Positions 24,209 through 33,560 are shown, counted from the first letter of the stretch. The stretch: 49,743 bases of DNA from a virus (IMGVR_UViG_3300050121_000303:1-49743), one strand, 5' to 3'. Numbers and translations: made by a program. The notes: generated by a model from the letters alone, not told the origin.

Positions 24209-25480
24209 ATGCTTCTTGATGCTTTATTTAAAAATAATCAGACACAGCCGCTGCAATTCGCAAAGTTTCTTGATAATACAGTGCCAGTATTCAGCCAATT
24301 TGGGCGTAACATTTATACTTCCGACATTGTTCAGACGTGTATTGATCGCATAGCGACAGACTGCAGCAAACTTAGTCCTCAGCATATTCGCCGCGATGAA
24401 AATGGTCTAATAAAAAAGGTGCCAAAGGGCGATACACTTAACCACCTTTTTAAATTTGGGCCGAATCCAATGATGTCAGTACATGATTTCCTTGAAAAGG
24501 TTGTTTGGACATTGTACTTCAACTACAATAGTTTCATTTATCCTCAATATGATATTGTGACTGATTCGAGAGGCAATATAAGTCGCAATTACACAGCCTT
24601 ATGGCCTTTGGATCCGACACAGGTAGACTTTATGCAGGATGAAACAGGAACGCTTTTTATACATTTCTTCTTTCGTACTGGCTATAACTATATATTGCCT
24701 TATGCGGATATAATTCATTTGCGGAAAAAGTTTTCTATAAACGATATCATGGGCGGTGGATTCAATGGAGAGCCGGATAATCAGGCATTGTTACAAACAC
24801 TGCAAATCAATGACACAGTATTGCAGGGAGTAGGAAAGGCTGTTAATACCAGCCTTAATATTAGAGGGATATTAAAAATTAACACTCTTATGGACGATGC
24901 CAAACAGCAAGCAGAGCGTACAAAGTTTGAAGAAAACCTGACAAAGGGTGTAGGTGGAATACTACCGCTTGACCTAAAAGGAGACTTCACGCCAATAACA
25001 ATTGATCCTAAAATTATTGATTCTGCTACACTTCAGTTTCTTGAAAGTAAGGTGCTTCGTTGGTATGGCGTGCCGCTCTGTATTCTAAATGGTGATTACA
25101 CAGACGATCAGTATGCAGCATTTTACGCTATGACGATTGAACCTATTGTCGTTAGCTTAGGCCAGGCATTTACAAACGCACTATTCACGCCAACTGAGCA
25201 ATCATTTGACAATGAGATTGTATTTTATGGTCAAAGCCTTGAATTAATGTCCGTAAAAAACAAACTCGCAATTGCTGATACCCTTGGTGGACGTGGTGCC
25301 TTAACAAATAATTTTTTGCTTAGCATGTTTGGAATTCCGCCATACGATGGAGGCGATGTGAGGATTGCAAGTCTCAATTATATAAATGCCAATATCATGG
25401 ATGCCTACCAAATGGCTAAAGCAAGTAAAGGCGCTGTGCCGCTGGATGAAGGAGGTGATAATAATAATGGGAGCAGTTAA
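24209..25480 (+). CDS. Portal protein (HK97 type)
   Basis: A 423-aa portal forming the dodecameric DNA channel at one head vertex. The order SDIVQTCIDRIATDC, LNHLFKFGPNPMMS, ALWPLDPTQVDF, DIIHLRKKFS and, later, RWYGVPLCILNGDYTDDQ is that of the Phage_portal family. ATG start after AAAAGGTGG. Followed, with overlap, by the prohead protease gene, as in HK97. Confidence 0.93.
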   Translation: MLLDALFKNNQTQPLQFAKFLDNTVPVFSQFGRNIYTSDIVQTCIDRIATDCSKLSPQHIRRDENGLIKKVPKGDTLNHLFKFGPNPMMSVHDFLEKVVWTLYFNYNSFIYPQYDIVTDSRGNISRNYTALWPLDPTQVDFMQDETGTLFIHFFFRTGYNYILPYADIIHLRKKFSINDIMGGGFNGEPDNQALLQTLQINDTVLQGVGKAVNTSLNIRGILKINTLMDDAKQQAERTKFEENLTKGVGGILPLDLKGDFTPITIDPKIIDSATLQFLESKVLRWYGVPLCILNGDYTDDQYAAFYAMTIEPIVVSLGQAFTNALFTPTEQSFDNEIVFYGQSLELMSVKNKLAIADTLGGRGALTNNFLLSMFGIPPYDGGDVRIASLNYINANIMDAYQMAKASKGAVPLDEGGDNNNGSS

Positions 25481-26498
25481 GTATCAAAAAACGCCAACCA
25501 GTGATGCTCCCTGGGATGCGGGAGCAAATGTAAAGAATCTTAAATCAGGACAGGAAGCGTCTTATTACGAAAAGATGTATGCGTGGGTTGACCCTGACGC
25601 CAATGAACAGACGAAGGGAGCATATAAGTTCCCTCATCATGAGGTAGGTACAAACGGTGATATTGGGGCGGCTAATGTTAAAGCCTGTCAGTCTATAATT
25701 GCTATTCTTAATGGCAGCATGGGCGGTACAAATATTCCTGCGGCTGACAAACAAACTGTTTATGATCATGCGGCTCAGCATCTCAAAGATGGTGGCGTTA
25801 CACCGGCAGAGTTTAAAAAAAGCTTCGTCCATCCACATGGAATTCGCAGCCTTGTGGCAACAGATTTTAACGTCCGCACTGAGGGTGAAGGCGATGTGGC
25901 TATACAGTTCATTGAAGGATATGCACTTAAATTCAATACACCGAGTGTGGATATTGGCTTTTGGGTGCCAATCATAGAAACCATTGATCCTCATGCTCTT
26001 GATAACTGTGACGTGTCAGATGTGAAATGCCTTTTCAACCATGATCCAAATAGTCCATTAGGTCGCAACACAATCCAAAGCGGTCCTGGGAGCTTGCAAC
26101 TGAGCATTGACAACATCGGGTTACATTTTAAGTGTCAGCCGACTAATACAACTTATGCAGCAGACCTTATTCAGAACATGCAGGCCGGTATTATAAACCA
26201 GTGCAGCTTTGCTTTCGACGAACCTGATGATGAGGATGCCGAAGAAGTTGTGTTTAATGACACCACGAAAACATATAACCGCACTATAAAAGAGATCAGT
26301 GTCTTATATGATGTATCCCCAGTTACTTACCCAGCATATCCGGACACCGATTGTGTTGTTGGCGAGAGAAGTTTAGAAAAGATTTATGCTTTAGAACAAC
26401 AACGGCAGGTACCAAAAATCCATAAAGACCAAGAGGATGATACGCAGATCTTCAGAAGACTTGCTCAAATTAATTTAATTTTAAGAAGGAAAGGGTAA
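25467..26498 (+). CDS. HK97-type prohead protease with an extra N-terminal domain
   Basis: A 343-aa protein; ATG at 25467 after GGAGGTG, overlapping the portal gene. About residues 130-310 form the S78 prohead protease (EGYALKFNTPS, CLFNHDPNSPLGR with the catalytic His, and a catalytic Ser in INQCSFAF), which trims the capsid scaffold. The first 110 residues (DAPWDAGANVKNL, AYKFPHHEVG, YDHAAQHLKDGG) form a separate domain seen in some phage proteases; its role is unclear. Confidence 0.9.
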   Translation: MGAVKYQKTPTSDAPWDAGANVKNLKSGQEASYYEKMYAWVDPDANEQTKGAYKFPHHEVGTNGDIGAANVKACQSIIAILNGSMGGTNIPAADKQTVYDHAAQHLKDGGVTPAEFKKSFVHPHGIRSLVATDFNVRTEGEGDVAIQFIEGYALKFNTPSVDIGFWVPIIETIDPHALDNCDVSDVKCLFNHDPNSPLGRNTIQSGPGSLQLSIDNIGLHFKCQPTNTTYAADLIQNMQAGIINQCSFAFDEPDDEDAEEVVFNDTTKTYNRTIKEISVLYDVSPVTYPAYPDTDCVVGERSLEKIYALEQQRQVPKIHKDQEDDTQIFRRLAQINLILRRKG

Positions 26499-26510
26499 AG
26501 GTGATTAACG

Positions 26511-27887
26511 ATGGATAAAAAAGAACTTTTAGATTCAATCAAAGAGAAAGAGATCAGGAAAAAAAGTCTCGATGCAAGAGTAGATGCAATTGTCGATATG
26601 GAGAGTCCGTCAAAAGAAAATATGAAAGAAATGAACTATATTAGCAAAGAAGTGAGAGCCCTTGACCTTGAAATAGCAAGGCTAACGAAGTGGGCAAACG
26701 ATTTACCCGATGACACTCCTTCTGGCGATGGCTCAGGACTTGACGAAGAGGGAAAAAGACAGCGCAGCAAAGATATTAAAGATGATGAACAACATAAAGA
26801 TCCGCAAGGTGGTTTAAAACCACTTGAAACATTTGGTGGCGTTAGAACCGCACCTGGCATTGTAACCGACGCAACACAGCAGAGAGCAATGCATGATATG
26901 TGGGATAAACGGGGCAAGGATTTAAGAGATGGGAAAGCAGTCCACTTTAATGCAAAGGAATTGCAACTTGCCCGGTCTGTTACTATTTCCGGTGGAACTC
27001 TTGTCGTGCCTAATCAGTATAGCAATACACTTAACCCGACTTTTAATCAGGTGTCTAGCTTGGTTGATTTGGTTCATGCTGTGCCTTTGCCTGGCGGTGA
27101 ATCCTATACGAAGGGCTTTCAGCTACCTGTTCCAAATTCGGCGGATTATACCACAGAGAATCCTGTAGTCTATGTTGATACTGAAAGCGCGTTTGATAAG
27201 GTTGCAATTAATAAAACCAAGATTACGGCCTACAGTGAGTTTTCAGAAGAAGTTCGCAAACTGCCTAATATTGATTATCAGGCGCTTATTGCCAACGATG
27301 TACGTCTTGCACTTCGCAGGAAGATAGCTCGGGAAATCATGGCAGGTGATGGTGCTGCTAATCACTTTATTGGAATATTTAAGGCTCCCGTAAATGTTAT
27401 ACCAGCTGGTTATAATGTCACTATTACCACGATTGATGAGTATACACTGGACAGTATAGTATTCGGCTTCGGCGGGGATGAGGATATAGAGGCTCCTACA
27501 TGGTTGGTATTGAGCAAAACAGATCTTGCGGCTTTTGCTAAACTGCGTAATGCTCTTGGGTTACCTGTTTACAAACTCACTCGTGATAGCATGAATGGCA
27601 ACCTCGGTACTATTACAAGTGGAGGAAGTTACGCAGTAAATTATGTAATCAATAGCGTTTGCTCGGCGGCTTCTGCTGAATCTACTGTTGTGGATACTCC
27701 TTGTATGGCATACGGCTTATTGCAGGATTATGAAATGCCTATATTCTCTGATATCGATATACAAATTAGCACTGATTTCAAATTCGGCTCAGGGATGATC
27801 TGCTACCGGGGCTCTGTATTTGCTGGTGGCAACGTAGCGGCATATAAGGGCATGATGCCTATTCTAGGTGGTACGAAATCGGCATAG
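26511..27887 (+). CDS. Major capsid protein (HK97 fold)
   Basis: A 458-aa capsid precursor. The N-terminal 110 residues are a charged coiled coil, the delta/scaffold domain removed by the upstream protease. The mature part, from about residue 120, shows HK97-fold features: TISGGTLVVPNQYSN, the E-loop region and YTTENPVVYVDTESAFDKV, ending in a typical DIQISTDFKFGSGMICYRG strand. Start ATG after AGGTG. It is the most highly expressed head gene and is followed by a strong hairpin. Confidence 0.93.
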   Translation: MDKKELLDSIKEKEIRKKSLDARVDAIVDMESPSKENMKEMNYISKEVRALDLEIARLTKWANDLPDDTPSGDGSGLDEEGKRQRSKDIKDDEQHKDPQGGLKPLETFGGVRTAPGIVTDATQQRAMHDMWDKRGKDLRDGKAVHFNAKELQLARSVTISGGTLVVPNQYSNTLNPTFNQVSSLVDLVHAVPLPGGESYTKGFQLPVPNSADYTTENPVVYVDTESAFDKVAINKTKITAYSEFSEEVRKLPNIDYQALIANDVRLALRRKIAREIMAGDGAANHFIGIFKAPVNVIPAGYNVTITTIDEYTLDSIVFGFGGDEDIEAPTWLVLSKTDLAAFAKLRNALGLPVYKLTRDSMNGNLGTITSGGSYAVNYVINSVCSAASAESTVVDTPCMAYGLLQDYEMPIFSDIDIQISTDFKFGSGMICYRGSVFAGGNVAAYKGMMPILGGTKSA

Positions 27888-27909
27888 TTCTAATTGGACA
27901 ATTGTTTTC

Positions 27910-27933
27910 ATGCCGCCCCTATTGGGGCGGCAT
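27910..27933 (+). terminator. Hairpin after the capsid gene
   Basis: A perfect 10-bp GC-rich stem (ATGCCGCCCC/GGGGCGGCAT, loop TATT), with CTTTT nearby. It probably acts as a partial terminator or mRNA stabiliser that lets capsid be made in excess over the downstream connector genes. Confidence 0.7.
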
Positions 27934-27956
27934 AGCCTTTTAAGGCGGTGATTTTA

Positions 27957-28238
27957 ATGGTAATAACACACATCTTAACCGATGATGAGGCGGTCGGTGC
28001 TTTACGGATGGCATCCGCTGATGACATCGCCAATAAGGAGATGCTTTTGACGGCGGTTGACGATGGAATTAAGACCGAGACCGGGCACGACTGGACGGCT
28101 GATAATCCAATAGACCCCACGGCAAAACTTACGGCGTCGTTACTTTTAATTAGTCTATATGATGGGACGGATGTACCAACTTTTTATACTTATAAGGTTG
28201 CCCAATTGCATGCCAAGGTATTGGAGATGGTAACATGA
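27957..28238 (+). CDS. Head-tail connector protein (gp6-like)
   Basis: A 93-aa helical protein; ATG at 27957 after AAGGCGGTG. The layout (DDEAVGALRMA, LTAVDDGIKTETGHDW, LTASLLLISLYD) fits the small gp6-like connectors that attach to the portal ring, and its place right after the capsid gene agrees. Confidence 0.75.
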   Translation: MVITHILTDDEAVGALRMASADDIANKEMLLTAVDDGIKTETGHDWTADNPIDPTAKLTASLLLISLYDGTDVPTFYTYKVAQLHAKVLEMVT

Positions 28239-28588
28239 TCAAAATCAAAGCTGGCGATCTACGCAGAAGAATCACCTTTCAGCAGATGGTGGAGTCCAAA
28301 AATTCGGTCGGTGAGGTCATACAAACACCAGAGGATTATTTGACCACCTATGCCAAAATTGAGCCGGTCAAACCGCTTATGGCAAAGGGAGGTCAGGAAT
28401 ATCTCGATGACCAAAAGGTGAGGCCTGAGATAACATACGCCGTAACAACACGGTACCGACCCGATATTTCAACTGATATGTTTGTGAAATATGGTGACCG
28501 AATCTTTCAGATCGTCGGCATCTTGAATTTGGAAGAGCGGGATCGATTGATGAATGTCATTTGTGTCGAGAAGGTGAAAGAACCATGA
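28235..28588 (+). CDS. Phage head-tail adaptor (head closure)
   Basis: A 117-aa protein beginning with the typical GDLRRRITFQ and containing a VTTRYRPDIS strand and RIFQIVGILNLEERDRLM, the signature of the Phage_H_T_join family (SPP1 gp16-like). It closes the head after packaging and joins the tail. It overlaps both neighbours by four bases. Confidence 0.88.
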   Translation: MIKIKAGDLRRRITFQQMVESKNSVGEVIQTPEDYLTTYAKIEPVKPLMAKGGQEYLDDQKVRPEITYAVTTRYRPDISTDMFVKYGDRIFQIVGILNLEERDRLMNVICVEKVKEP

Positions 28589-29001
28589 ACAGCGGAATGG
28601 AGATTCATGGACTTGATGAATTCACGGCTCAATTAGAAGAAGTGAAAAAGAAATATCCAGACGCAGCGATAACAGAGTTGCAACATCTTGGCAGTATGCT
28701 CAAGAAAAAGGCTATCGAAAAAAGTCCCGAAGGCAAGTCAAAAGATAAGTACAAACTCAAAAAGAGTTATCATCTCAGCCAGCCAAAGCAGATAAATGGA
28801 ACCGTTTTTCTTGAGTTCAGAAGTTCCAGTCCCCATTTCCACTTAATTGAACGGGGGCACAAAATGGTTGGCAAGGGTGGCAAAGAACTTGGATTTATTC
28901 CTGGCGTATTCATGGTGAAACACAGCGTTGACGAAATGGAAAAGGAAATTCCTGCAGAGTTAGAAGCCTGGCTTGACAAACTTACTAAGGAGTTGAGATG
29001 A
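28585..29001 (+). CDS. HK97 gp10-like tail-completion protein
   Basis: A 138-aa protein starting at ATG 28585, overlapping the adaptor stop. EIHGLDEFTAQLEEV, a basic middle (KKKAIEKSPEGKSKDKY) and HFHLIERGHKMVGKGGKELGFIPG match HK97 gp10 proteins, which act at the head-tail interface. Confidence 0.85.
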   Translation: MNSGMEIHGLDEFTAQLEEVKKKYPDAAITELQHLGSMLKKKAIEKSPEGKSKDKYKLKKSYHLSQPKQINGTVFLEFRSSSPHFHLIERGHKMVGKGGKELGFIPGVFMVKHSVDEMEKEIPAELEAWLDKLTKELR

Positions 29002-29454
29002 ATGATTGCATTATCAGACATTAAAAGTGCCGTCAACCAACTTCTTACGAGTAAGTTTGGTTATAAAGTTTACGGAAGAGAAGTTGTCAAAGGGTTTGCC
29101 CGCCCATCTTTTTTTATTGAGTTGTTGCCATCCGGTTCTGACACTGAAACGCAAAATTTTACCAGTAATAAATTGACGGTCATCATCACTTATTTTCAAC
29201 AGATGTCGCAATACAATAATTACAGCGACATTGACAATGTCAACATGTATGACACCATAAGCAAACTGTTCGGTATGAACTTGTCAGTCGGGACCAGAAC
29301 CCTGCACCCACAGAACATAAGAGCAGAGTACACAGGTGATAATCTCGACATTCTCCAGGCAAGTTTTGATCTTGATTATTTGGACGACACTGGCAGGGTG
29401 ATGAATACTGAAGAAACTGTGGCTTCATTGTCACTAAAACTTAAGGAGGTATAA
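29002..29454 (+). CDS. Tail terminator-like protein (DUF6838 type)
   Basis: A 150-aa protein placed where the tail terminator is expected, just before the sheath gene. The pattern VNQLLTSKFGYKVYG, RPSFFIELLPSG and ITYFQQMS fits the DUF6838 tail-terminator family of PBSX-like phages. It would cap the tail tube and stop its growth. ATG after AAGGAG. Confidence 0.7.
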   Translation: MIALSDIKSAVNQLLTSKFGYKVYGREVVKGFARPSFFIELLPSGSDTETQNFTSNKLTVIITYFQQMSQYNNYSDIDNVNMYDTISKLFGMNLSVGTRTLHPQNIRAEYTGDNLDILQASFDLDYLDDTGRVMNTEETVASLSLKLKEV

Positions 29455-29458
29455 ATTT

Positions 29459-30532
29459 ATGGGATTACCGAGTATTGAAATCATATTTAAATCTGTCGGA
29501 ATAACCGCCATACAGCGCGGTGAACGCGGCATTGTGGCACTGATTCTCAAAGATACAGTTCCCGCTACGAACCCGCTTGTTATGGATAGCCCAGATGATA
29601 TACCCACAAATCTGACACCTGATAACATCGCAGAGATTAATAGAGCATGGATAGGTTATGTCAATCCTCCAAAACGTGTAATTGCCTATGTCATAGCAGC
29701 TGATGCACCGGAGTACACAACGGCAGAAATCTATCTTGAAACAATCAAATGGGATTATGTCGCTGTGCCGGCTATTGCCTCTGGAGAGACAACCGCATTT
29801 GCGACGTGGATTAAATCTTGCCGCGACGATAAAGGACTAAAAGTTAAAGCCGTTCTGCCAGACACTGTAACAGATCACGAGGGCATTATCAACTTCGCTA
29901 CAGACGGCATTATTGTGGGTACAACCACTTATAACGCTGCACAGTATTGCAGTAGAATAGCCGGAATGTTGGCGGGCACACCGCTCTATATGAGTGCCAC
30001 ATATGCACCACTAGCTGAGGTTGACGATGTTGTGCCGCACAATACCAAAGCACAATTTGATACCCTGATTGATGCCGGAAAACTTGTCTTAATCAATGAC
30101 GGTGAAAAGGTTAAGATTGCAAGGGCTGTAAATAGCCTTACAACCACAACAGAGGACAAAGGTACTGATTTCCAGAAAATCAAGATCGTCGATATTCTAG
30201 ACCAGGTTTATGACGATATCACGACGACCGCAAATGATTCGTATATTGGCAAATATGCGAACAATTATGACAACAAATGTTTGCTGATTACCGCTATAAA
30301 TGCGTATCTGGCAAGCCTTGTTAGTAGCCAGTTGCTTGATTCGAACGAAACAAATGCTGTCAACATTGACACGGCGGCGAACATCCTGTATTTGCAAGGT
30401 GAGGGCACCGATACAAGTACTATGACCGCTAAGCAAATCAAGGAAGCAAACACTGGTTCAGAAGTTTTACTAACAGGTAATATCACCCCTTGCGATGCAA
30501 TGGAAGATATTACGCTGAATTTGTATATGTGA
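29459..30532 (+). CDS. Contractile tail sheath protein
   Basis: A 357-aa sheath protein (XkdK type). The N-terminus GLPSIEIIFKSVGITAIQRGERGIVALIL and the C-terminal LTGNITPCDAMEDITLNLYM are characteristic of PBSX-like sheaths. Its presence, followed by the tube gene, shows that the phage has a contractile (myovirus) tail. ATG after AAGGAGG. Confidence 0.92.
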   Translation: MGLPSIEIIFKSVGITAIQRGERGIVALILKDTVPATNPLVMDSPDDIPTNLTPDNIAEINRAWIGYVNPPKRVIAYVIAADAPEYTTAEIYLETIKWDYVAVPAIASGETTAFATWIKSCRDDKGLKVKAVLPDTVTDHEGIINFATDGIIVGTTTYNAAQYCSRIAGMLAGTPLYMSATYAPLAEVDDVVPHNTKAQFDTLIDAGKLVLINDGEKVKIARAVNSLTTTTEDKGTDFQKIKIVDILDQVYDDITTTANDSYIGKYANNYDNKCLLITAINAYLASLVSSQLLDSNETNAVNIDTAANILYLQGEGTDTSTMTAKQIKEANTGSEVLLTGNITPCDAMEDITLNLYM

Positions 30533-30545
30533 GGTGATAGTTTAA

Positions 30546-30980
30546 ATGAATAGTTATAATGCTGCACAAGTACTTAATGGCACATGGGGTGAATTATGGA
30601 TCGGTGGAGATTATCTCGCCGAAGTGACTGCATTTCAGGCAACAGTTACGCTTACTAAAGTTGACGTCAATATGACAAGGAAATTGGCAAAGTATTCTAA
30701 AGTTGTTGGCTATGAGGGCAAAGGCACAATCAAAATCAATCATGTTTCGAGTTATTTTGTTACTCTGATGAACGACAATATGAAAGTCGGCAAGCAAACA
30801 TCAGTTACCATTATATCAAAGGTGGACGATCCTGATGCACTCGGAGCTGAACGTATTGTCATCAAAGATGCAGTGTTCGACGAACTTTCATTGGCAAACT
30901 GGGAATCAAAGAAAAATGTCGAGGACTCCATTCCTTTCACATTTACTGATTGGGATGTGCTCGACTCGATTTTGGATTAA
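30546..30980 (+). CDS. Tail tube protein
   Basis: A 144-aa protein (XkdM type) beginning NAAQVLNGTWGELWIGGDYL and containing the EGKGTIKINHVSSYF strand. Polymerises inside the sheath to form the DNA-conducting tube. ATG after GAGGTGATAG; 13 bases after the sheath stop. Confidence 0.92.
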   Translation: MNSYNAAQVLNGTWGELWIGGDYLAEVTAFQATVTLTKVDVNMTRKLAKYSKVVGYEGKGTIKINHVSSYFVTLMNDNMKVGKQTSVTIISKVDDPDALGAERIVIKDAVFDELSLANWESKKNVEDSIPFTFTDWDVLDSILD

Positions 30981-30997
30981 AGAGTAAGGAGTAATTT

Positions 30998-31390
30998 ATG
31001 AACGCAATTGATAAACTGTTAAAAATGGACGCGGGCAAAATCAAGATGCCCGAAAAGGTTGTCACGCTGAAACTTGCAAAGCTAGGAACCGAGATTGAAT
31101 TCCCTTGTGTTGCTATCGGCAATGAGAAGTACGCAGAAATCCAAGAGGGTGCTTATGAACTCAGGAAGGGCGACATCAAGCGTATTAATATCGCAAAAAT
31201 GAAGAACATGACACTCATTGAGGGATGCCCATCAATCTTTAAATCCAAAGAGGTTATGGATCATTTTTCTTGCGTGACACCAAAAGACCTGGTTAACAAA
31301 TTGCTGTTGAGCGGCGAGATGGATGACCTTTATGCCGCTATTATTGAACTAAACGGATACGAGCAGGATGAGGAAGACCTAAAAAACTAA
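30998..31390 (+). CDS. Tail assembly chaperone, zero-frame product (XkdN-like)
   Basis: A 130-aa chaperone that coats the tape measure protein during tail assembly. Start ATG after AAGGAG. The sequence (AIDKLLKMDAGKIKMPEK, LSGEMDDLYAAIIELNG) fits the XkdN/gpG-like family. It ends in CTA AAA AAC TAA, where the in-phase slippery heptamer A AAA AAC directly precedes the stop; ribosomes slipping by -1 would continue to 31560 and make a longer fusion. Confidence 0.88.
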   Translation: MNAIDKLLKMDAGKIKMPEKVVTLKLAKLGTEIEFPCVAIGNEKYAEIQEGAYELRKGDIKRINIAKMKNMTLIEGCPSIFKSKEVMDHFSCVTPKDLVNKLLLSGEMDDLYAAIIELNGYEQDEEDLKN

Positions 31391-31426
31391 TTGATACGGA
31401 CGGGGAGGTGCATACAATGTACCTCC
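31381..31426 (+). promoter_or_regulatory. Programmed -1 frameshift signal
   Basis: The heptamer A AAA AAC (31381-31387) is in the chaperone's zero frame with the stop codon immediately after it. A 10-bp hairpin (GGAGGTGCAT/ATGTACCTCC, loop ACA) at 31404-31426 could stimulate slippage, although its distance of about 16 bases is longer than the usual 5-9. Confidence 0.75.
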
Positions 31427-31560
31427 TTTTTCGTTATCATCACATCATGCCGACTGACTATTACTGGCGAAAAACCGGCGAGAAGCGGATTGTCCAAGTT
31501 TTTGTGCAAAGGGAAATGGAAGACAGACAGAAAGAATTTGATGCGTTAGACGGGAGGTGA
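31387..31560 (+). CDS. Frameshift extension of the tail assembly chaperone
   Basis: The -1 frame is open from the slippery site to TGA at 31558-31560 and adds 57 residues (including TDYYWRKTGEKRIVQVFVQ) to about 130 residues of the zero-frame product. This reproduces the gpG/gpGT arrangement conserved in long-tailed phages, in which the T extension recruits tape measure protein. Its stop overlaps the GTG start of the tape measure gene (GTGA), so frameshifted ribosomes could reinitiate there. An ATG at 31417 lies in the same frame and inside the hairpin; independent translation from it is less likely. Confidence 0.75.
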   Translation, partial: LIDTDGEVHTMYLLFRYHHIMPTDYYWRKTGEKRIVQVFVQREMEDRQKEFDALDGR

Positions 31561-33545
31561 GCAAAACGGCGAAAGTAGTTGATGCGGTCATTTATCTTAA
31601 GGATAGTTTTACAGTCACTATGGATAACGCAACAAAAAGTTCAAAGCTGATGGCTAAGCAGATTAAAGAGACGGGGAAATCCATCGAAACTACAGGGAAA
31701 ACACTGAGTGGCATGGGCAGTACATTAACCAAAGGTTTAACGCTTCCTATTGTGGCGGCGGGTGTGGGATTGCTAAAAATCGCGCAGGACTTTGAAACCG
31801 CAAAGAATTCAATTCGCACATCAACAGGTGCAACAGGTGCGACACTTGACGCATTAGACCGTACCATGCAGTCGGTATACTCAAATACCGTTTCCTCTCT
31901 TTCTGATTCAAGCGCGGCGGTTGCGGGTGTTTATCAAAAACTCGGACTGACCGGCAAGTCTCTGGAGACCGTATCAACGCAGATGGCCAATTTGTCCCGC
32001 ATTACTAAAACTGACCTATCCACTAATTTGGCTCTGGCCAGTCAGGCGTTCCATGCCATGAACCTGAGTTCAAGCCAATACTCTGGCGCACTCGACCAGG
32101 TATATAAGGTATCACAGTCAACTGGTGTAGGCATCGATGATATGCTGGCCAATGTCCAGAAATATGCCCCTGCATTGAAGGATATGGGCATGAACTTCAA
32201 CGACGTTACAACGCTGATTGGGAGTTTTACAAAGTCCGGCGTGAATGTACAGCAGGTAATGACCGGTCTTAGGATAGGCATTGCCACGATGGCAAAGGGC
32301 GGAATCAAAGACGCAAGCCAAGCCGTTAAGGTACTTTTTAGCGAGATCCAAAAAGCACCGGACACCATGACTGCAACCGCAGAGGCGGTGAAGGTATTCG
32401 GAAGCCGGGCCGGACCAGCACTTGCAGTAGCAATCAGAGAAGGAAAACTGAGTTATACTGATCTGCTTAAAACAATAAGTGGAAGCAAAGATACGATCAA
32501 TAAGGCAGCAGATGCTACATTAACGCCTATGCAGCGATTAATTAAAATAGGCCATCAGTTACAAGTTGCATTGGAACCTGTAGCAGCAAGTTTAGTTACT
32601 GCGCTCGAAAAGTTTGAGCCAACGATTATAAAGATGGCTGACGGGGTAAAGAAATTTGCTGATTGGCTGTCCAAACTATCCCCACAACAGAAAGAAATGG
32701 CAATGAAGTTGTTACTTATTGCAGCGGCGGCGGGTCCAGTGTTGAAAGTAGTGGGGCCATTGGTTACCGGCGCTGGCAAGATGGTTACGGCTATTTCTGG
32801 TGTAAGAAAGGGCATAGACGGCTTACAAGGTGTGGCAAGAGGTGCGAAGATGTTTGAAAACCTGTTTGGTATGTCACCGCAGGTCCTTCTTGTAATCGCC
32901 GTTATTGCTGCTATTGCTTTTTTAGCTTATGTAATTATAAAAAATTGGAAGCCTATAACCGGTTTCTTTATAGGCATTTGGAATGGAATTAGAAGTGTAT
33001 TTGGTGCTGTAGGGAAATGGTTTACTGATATATTTAATGGTGCAGTAAAGGGCATACAGATCGTATGGGGCGGTATTGTTAACTTCTTTACCGGTGCTGT
33101 TAATGCAATAGAAAAAGCTTGGAGCGGAGTAGGAGCCTTTTTTAAGGGCCTTTGGAGTGGTGTTACTAGTATATTTAAAGGTGTAATCAATTTTTATATT
33201 ACTGGTATTGATACTATTCTCGGTGGTCTCAATGGTGTAATTGGGACCGTGGGAAAGGTTATTGGGTTAAAGGTTGCAATTCCCCTTATTCCCCATTTTG
33301 CAAGCGGCACTGATTATTTTCAAGGTGGTACGGCACTTGTCGGTGAGAAGGGCCCTGAGTTGATAAACATGCCAAAGGGGTCACAAGTTATTAACAATAA
33401 TAATACTAACAAGGCGCTGAACAGCCGGAGCATATCAATAGCAAAGCTTGCCGATACAATCGTTGTTCGTGAAGATGCCGACATTGACAAAATCGCTATA
33501 GCCATTGTGAAAAGAATTAAGATAGCAGAATTAAATTTGGCATGA
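31557..33545 (+). CDS. Tail tape measure protein
   Basis: A 662-aa tape measure setting tail length. The N-terminal region contains a long helical stretch and the TP901-like core (about residues 75-330, e.g. TSTGATGATLDAL, GVNVQQVMTGLRIGIA). Hydrophobic segments follow (about 385-470), and then a Gly/Trp-rich region (FNGAVKGIQIVWGGIVNFF) and VGEKGPELINMPKGSQVI near the end. It is short, implying a modest tail. GTG start overlapping the frameshift product's stop. Confidence 0.9.
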   Translation: MSKTAKVVDAVIYLKDSFTVTMDNATKSSKLMAKQIKETGKSIETTGKTLSGMGSTLTKGLTLPIVAAGVGLLKIAQDFETAKNSIRTSTGATGATLDALDRTMQSVYSNTVSSLSDSSAAVAGVYQKLGLTGKSLETVSTQMANLSRITKTDLSTNLALASQAFHAMNLSSSQYSGALDQVYKVSQSTGVGIDDMLANVQKYAPALKDMGMNFNDVTTLIGSFTKSGVNVQQVMTGLRIGIATMAKGGIKDASQAVKVLFSEIQKAPDTMTATAEAVKVFGSRAGPALAVAIREGKLSYTDLLKTISGSKDTINKAADATLTPMQRLIKIGHQLQVALEPVAASLVTALEKFEPTIIKMADGVKKFADWLSKLSPQQKEMAMKLLLIAAAAGPVLKVVGPLVTGAGKMVTAISGVRKGIDGLQGVARGAKMFENLFGMSPQVLLVIAVIAAIAFLAYVIIKNWKPITGFFIGIWNGIRSVFGAVGKWFTDIFNGAVKGIQIVWGGIVNFFTGAVNAIEKAWSGVGAFFKGLWSGVTSIFKGVINFYITGIDTILGGLNGVIGTVGKVIGLKVAIPLIPHFASGTDYFQGGTALVGEKGPELINMPKGSQVINNNNTNKALNSRSISIAKLADTIVVREDADIDKIAIAIVKRIKIAELNLA

Positions 33546-33560
33546 GGAGGCTTTTAAATA

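Noticed and set aside
31417-31560. Independent 47-aa gene
   Set aside because: Its start is buried in a hairpin, and the frame is continuous with the A AAA AAC slippery site, so a frameshift extension explains it better.
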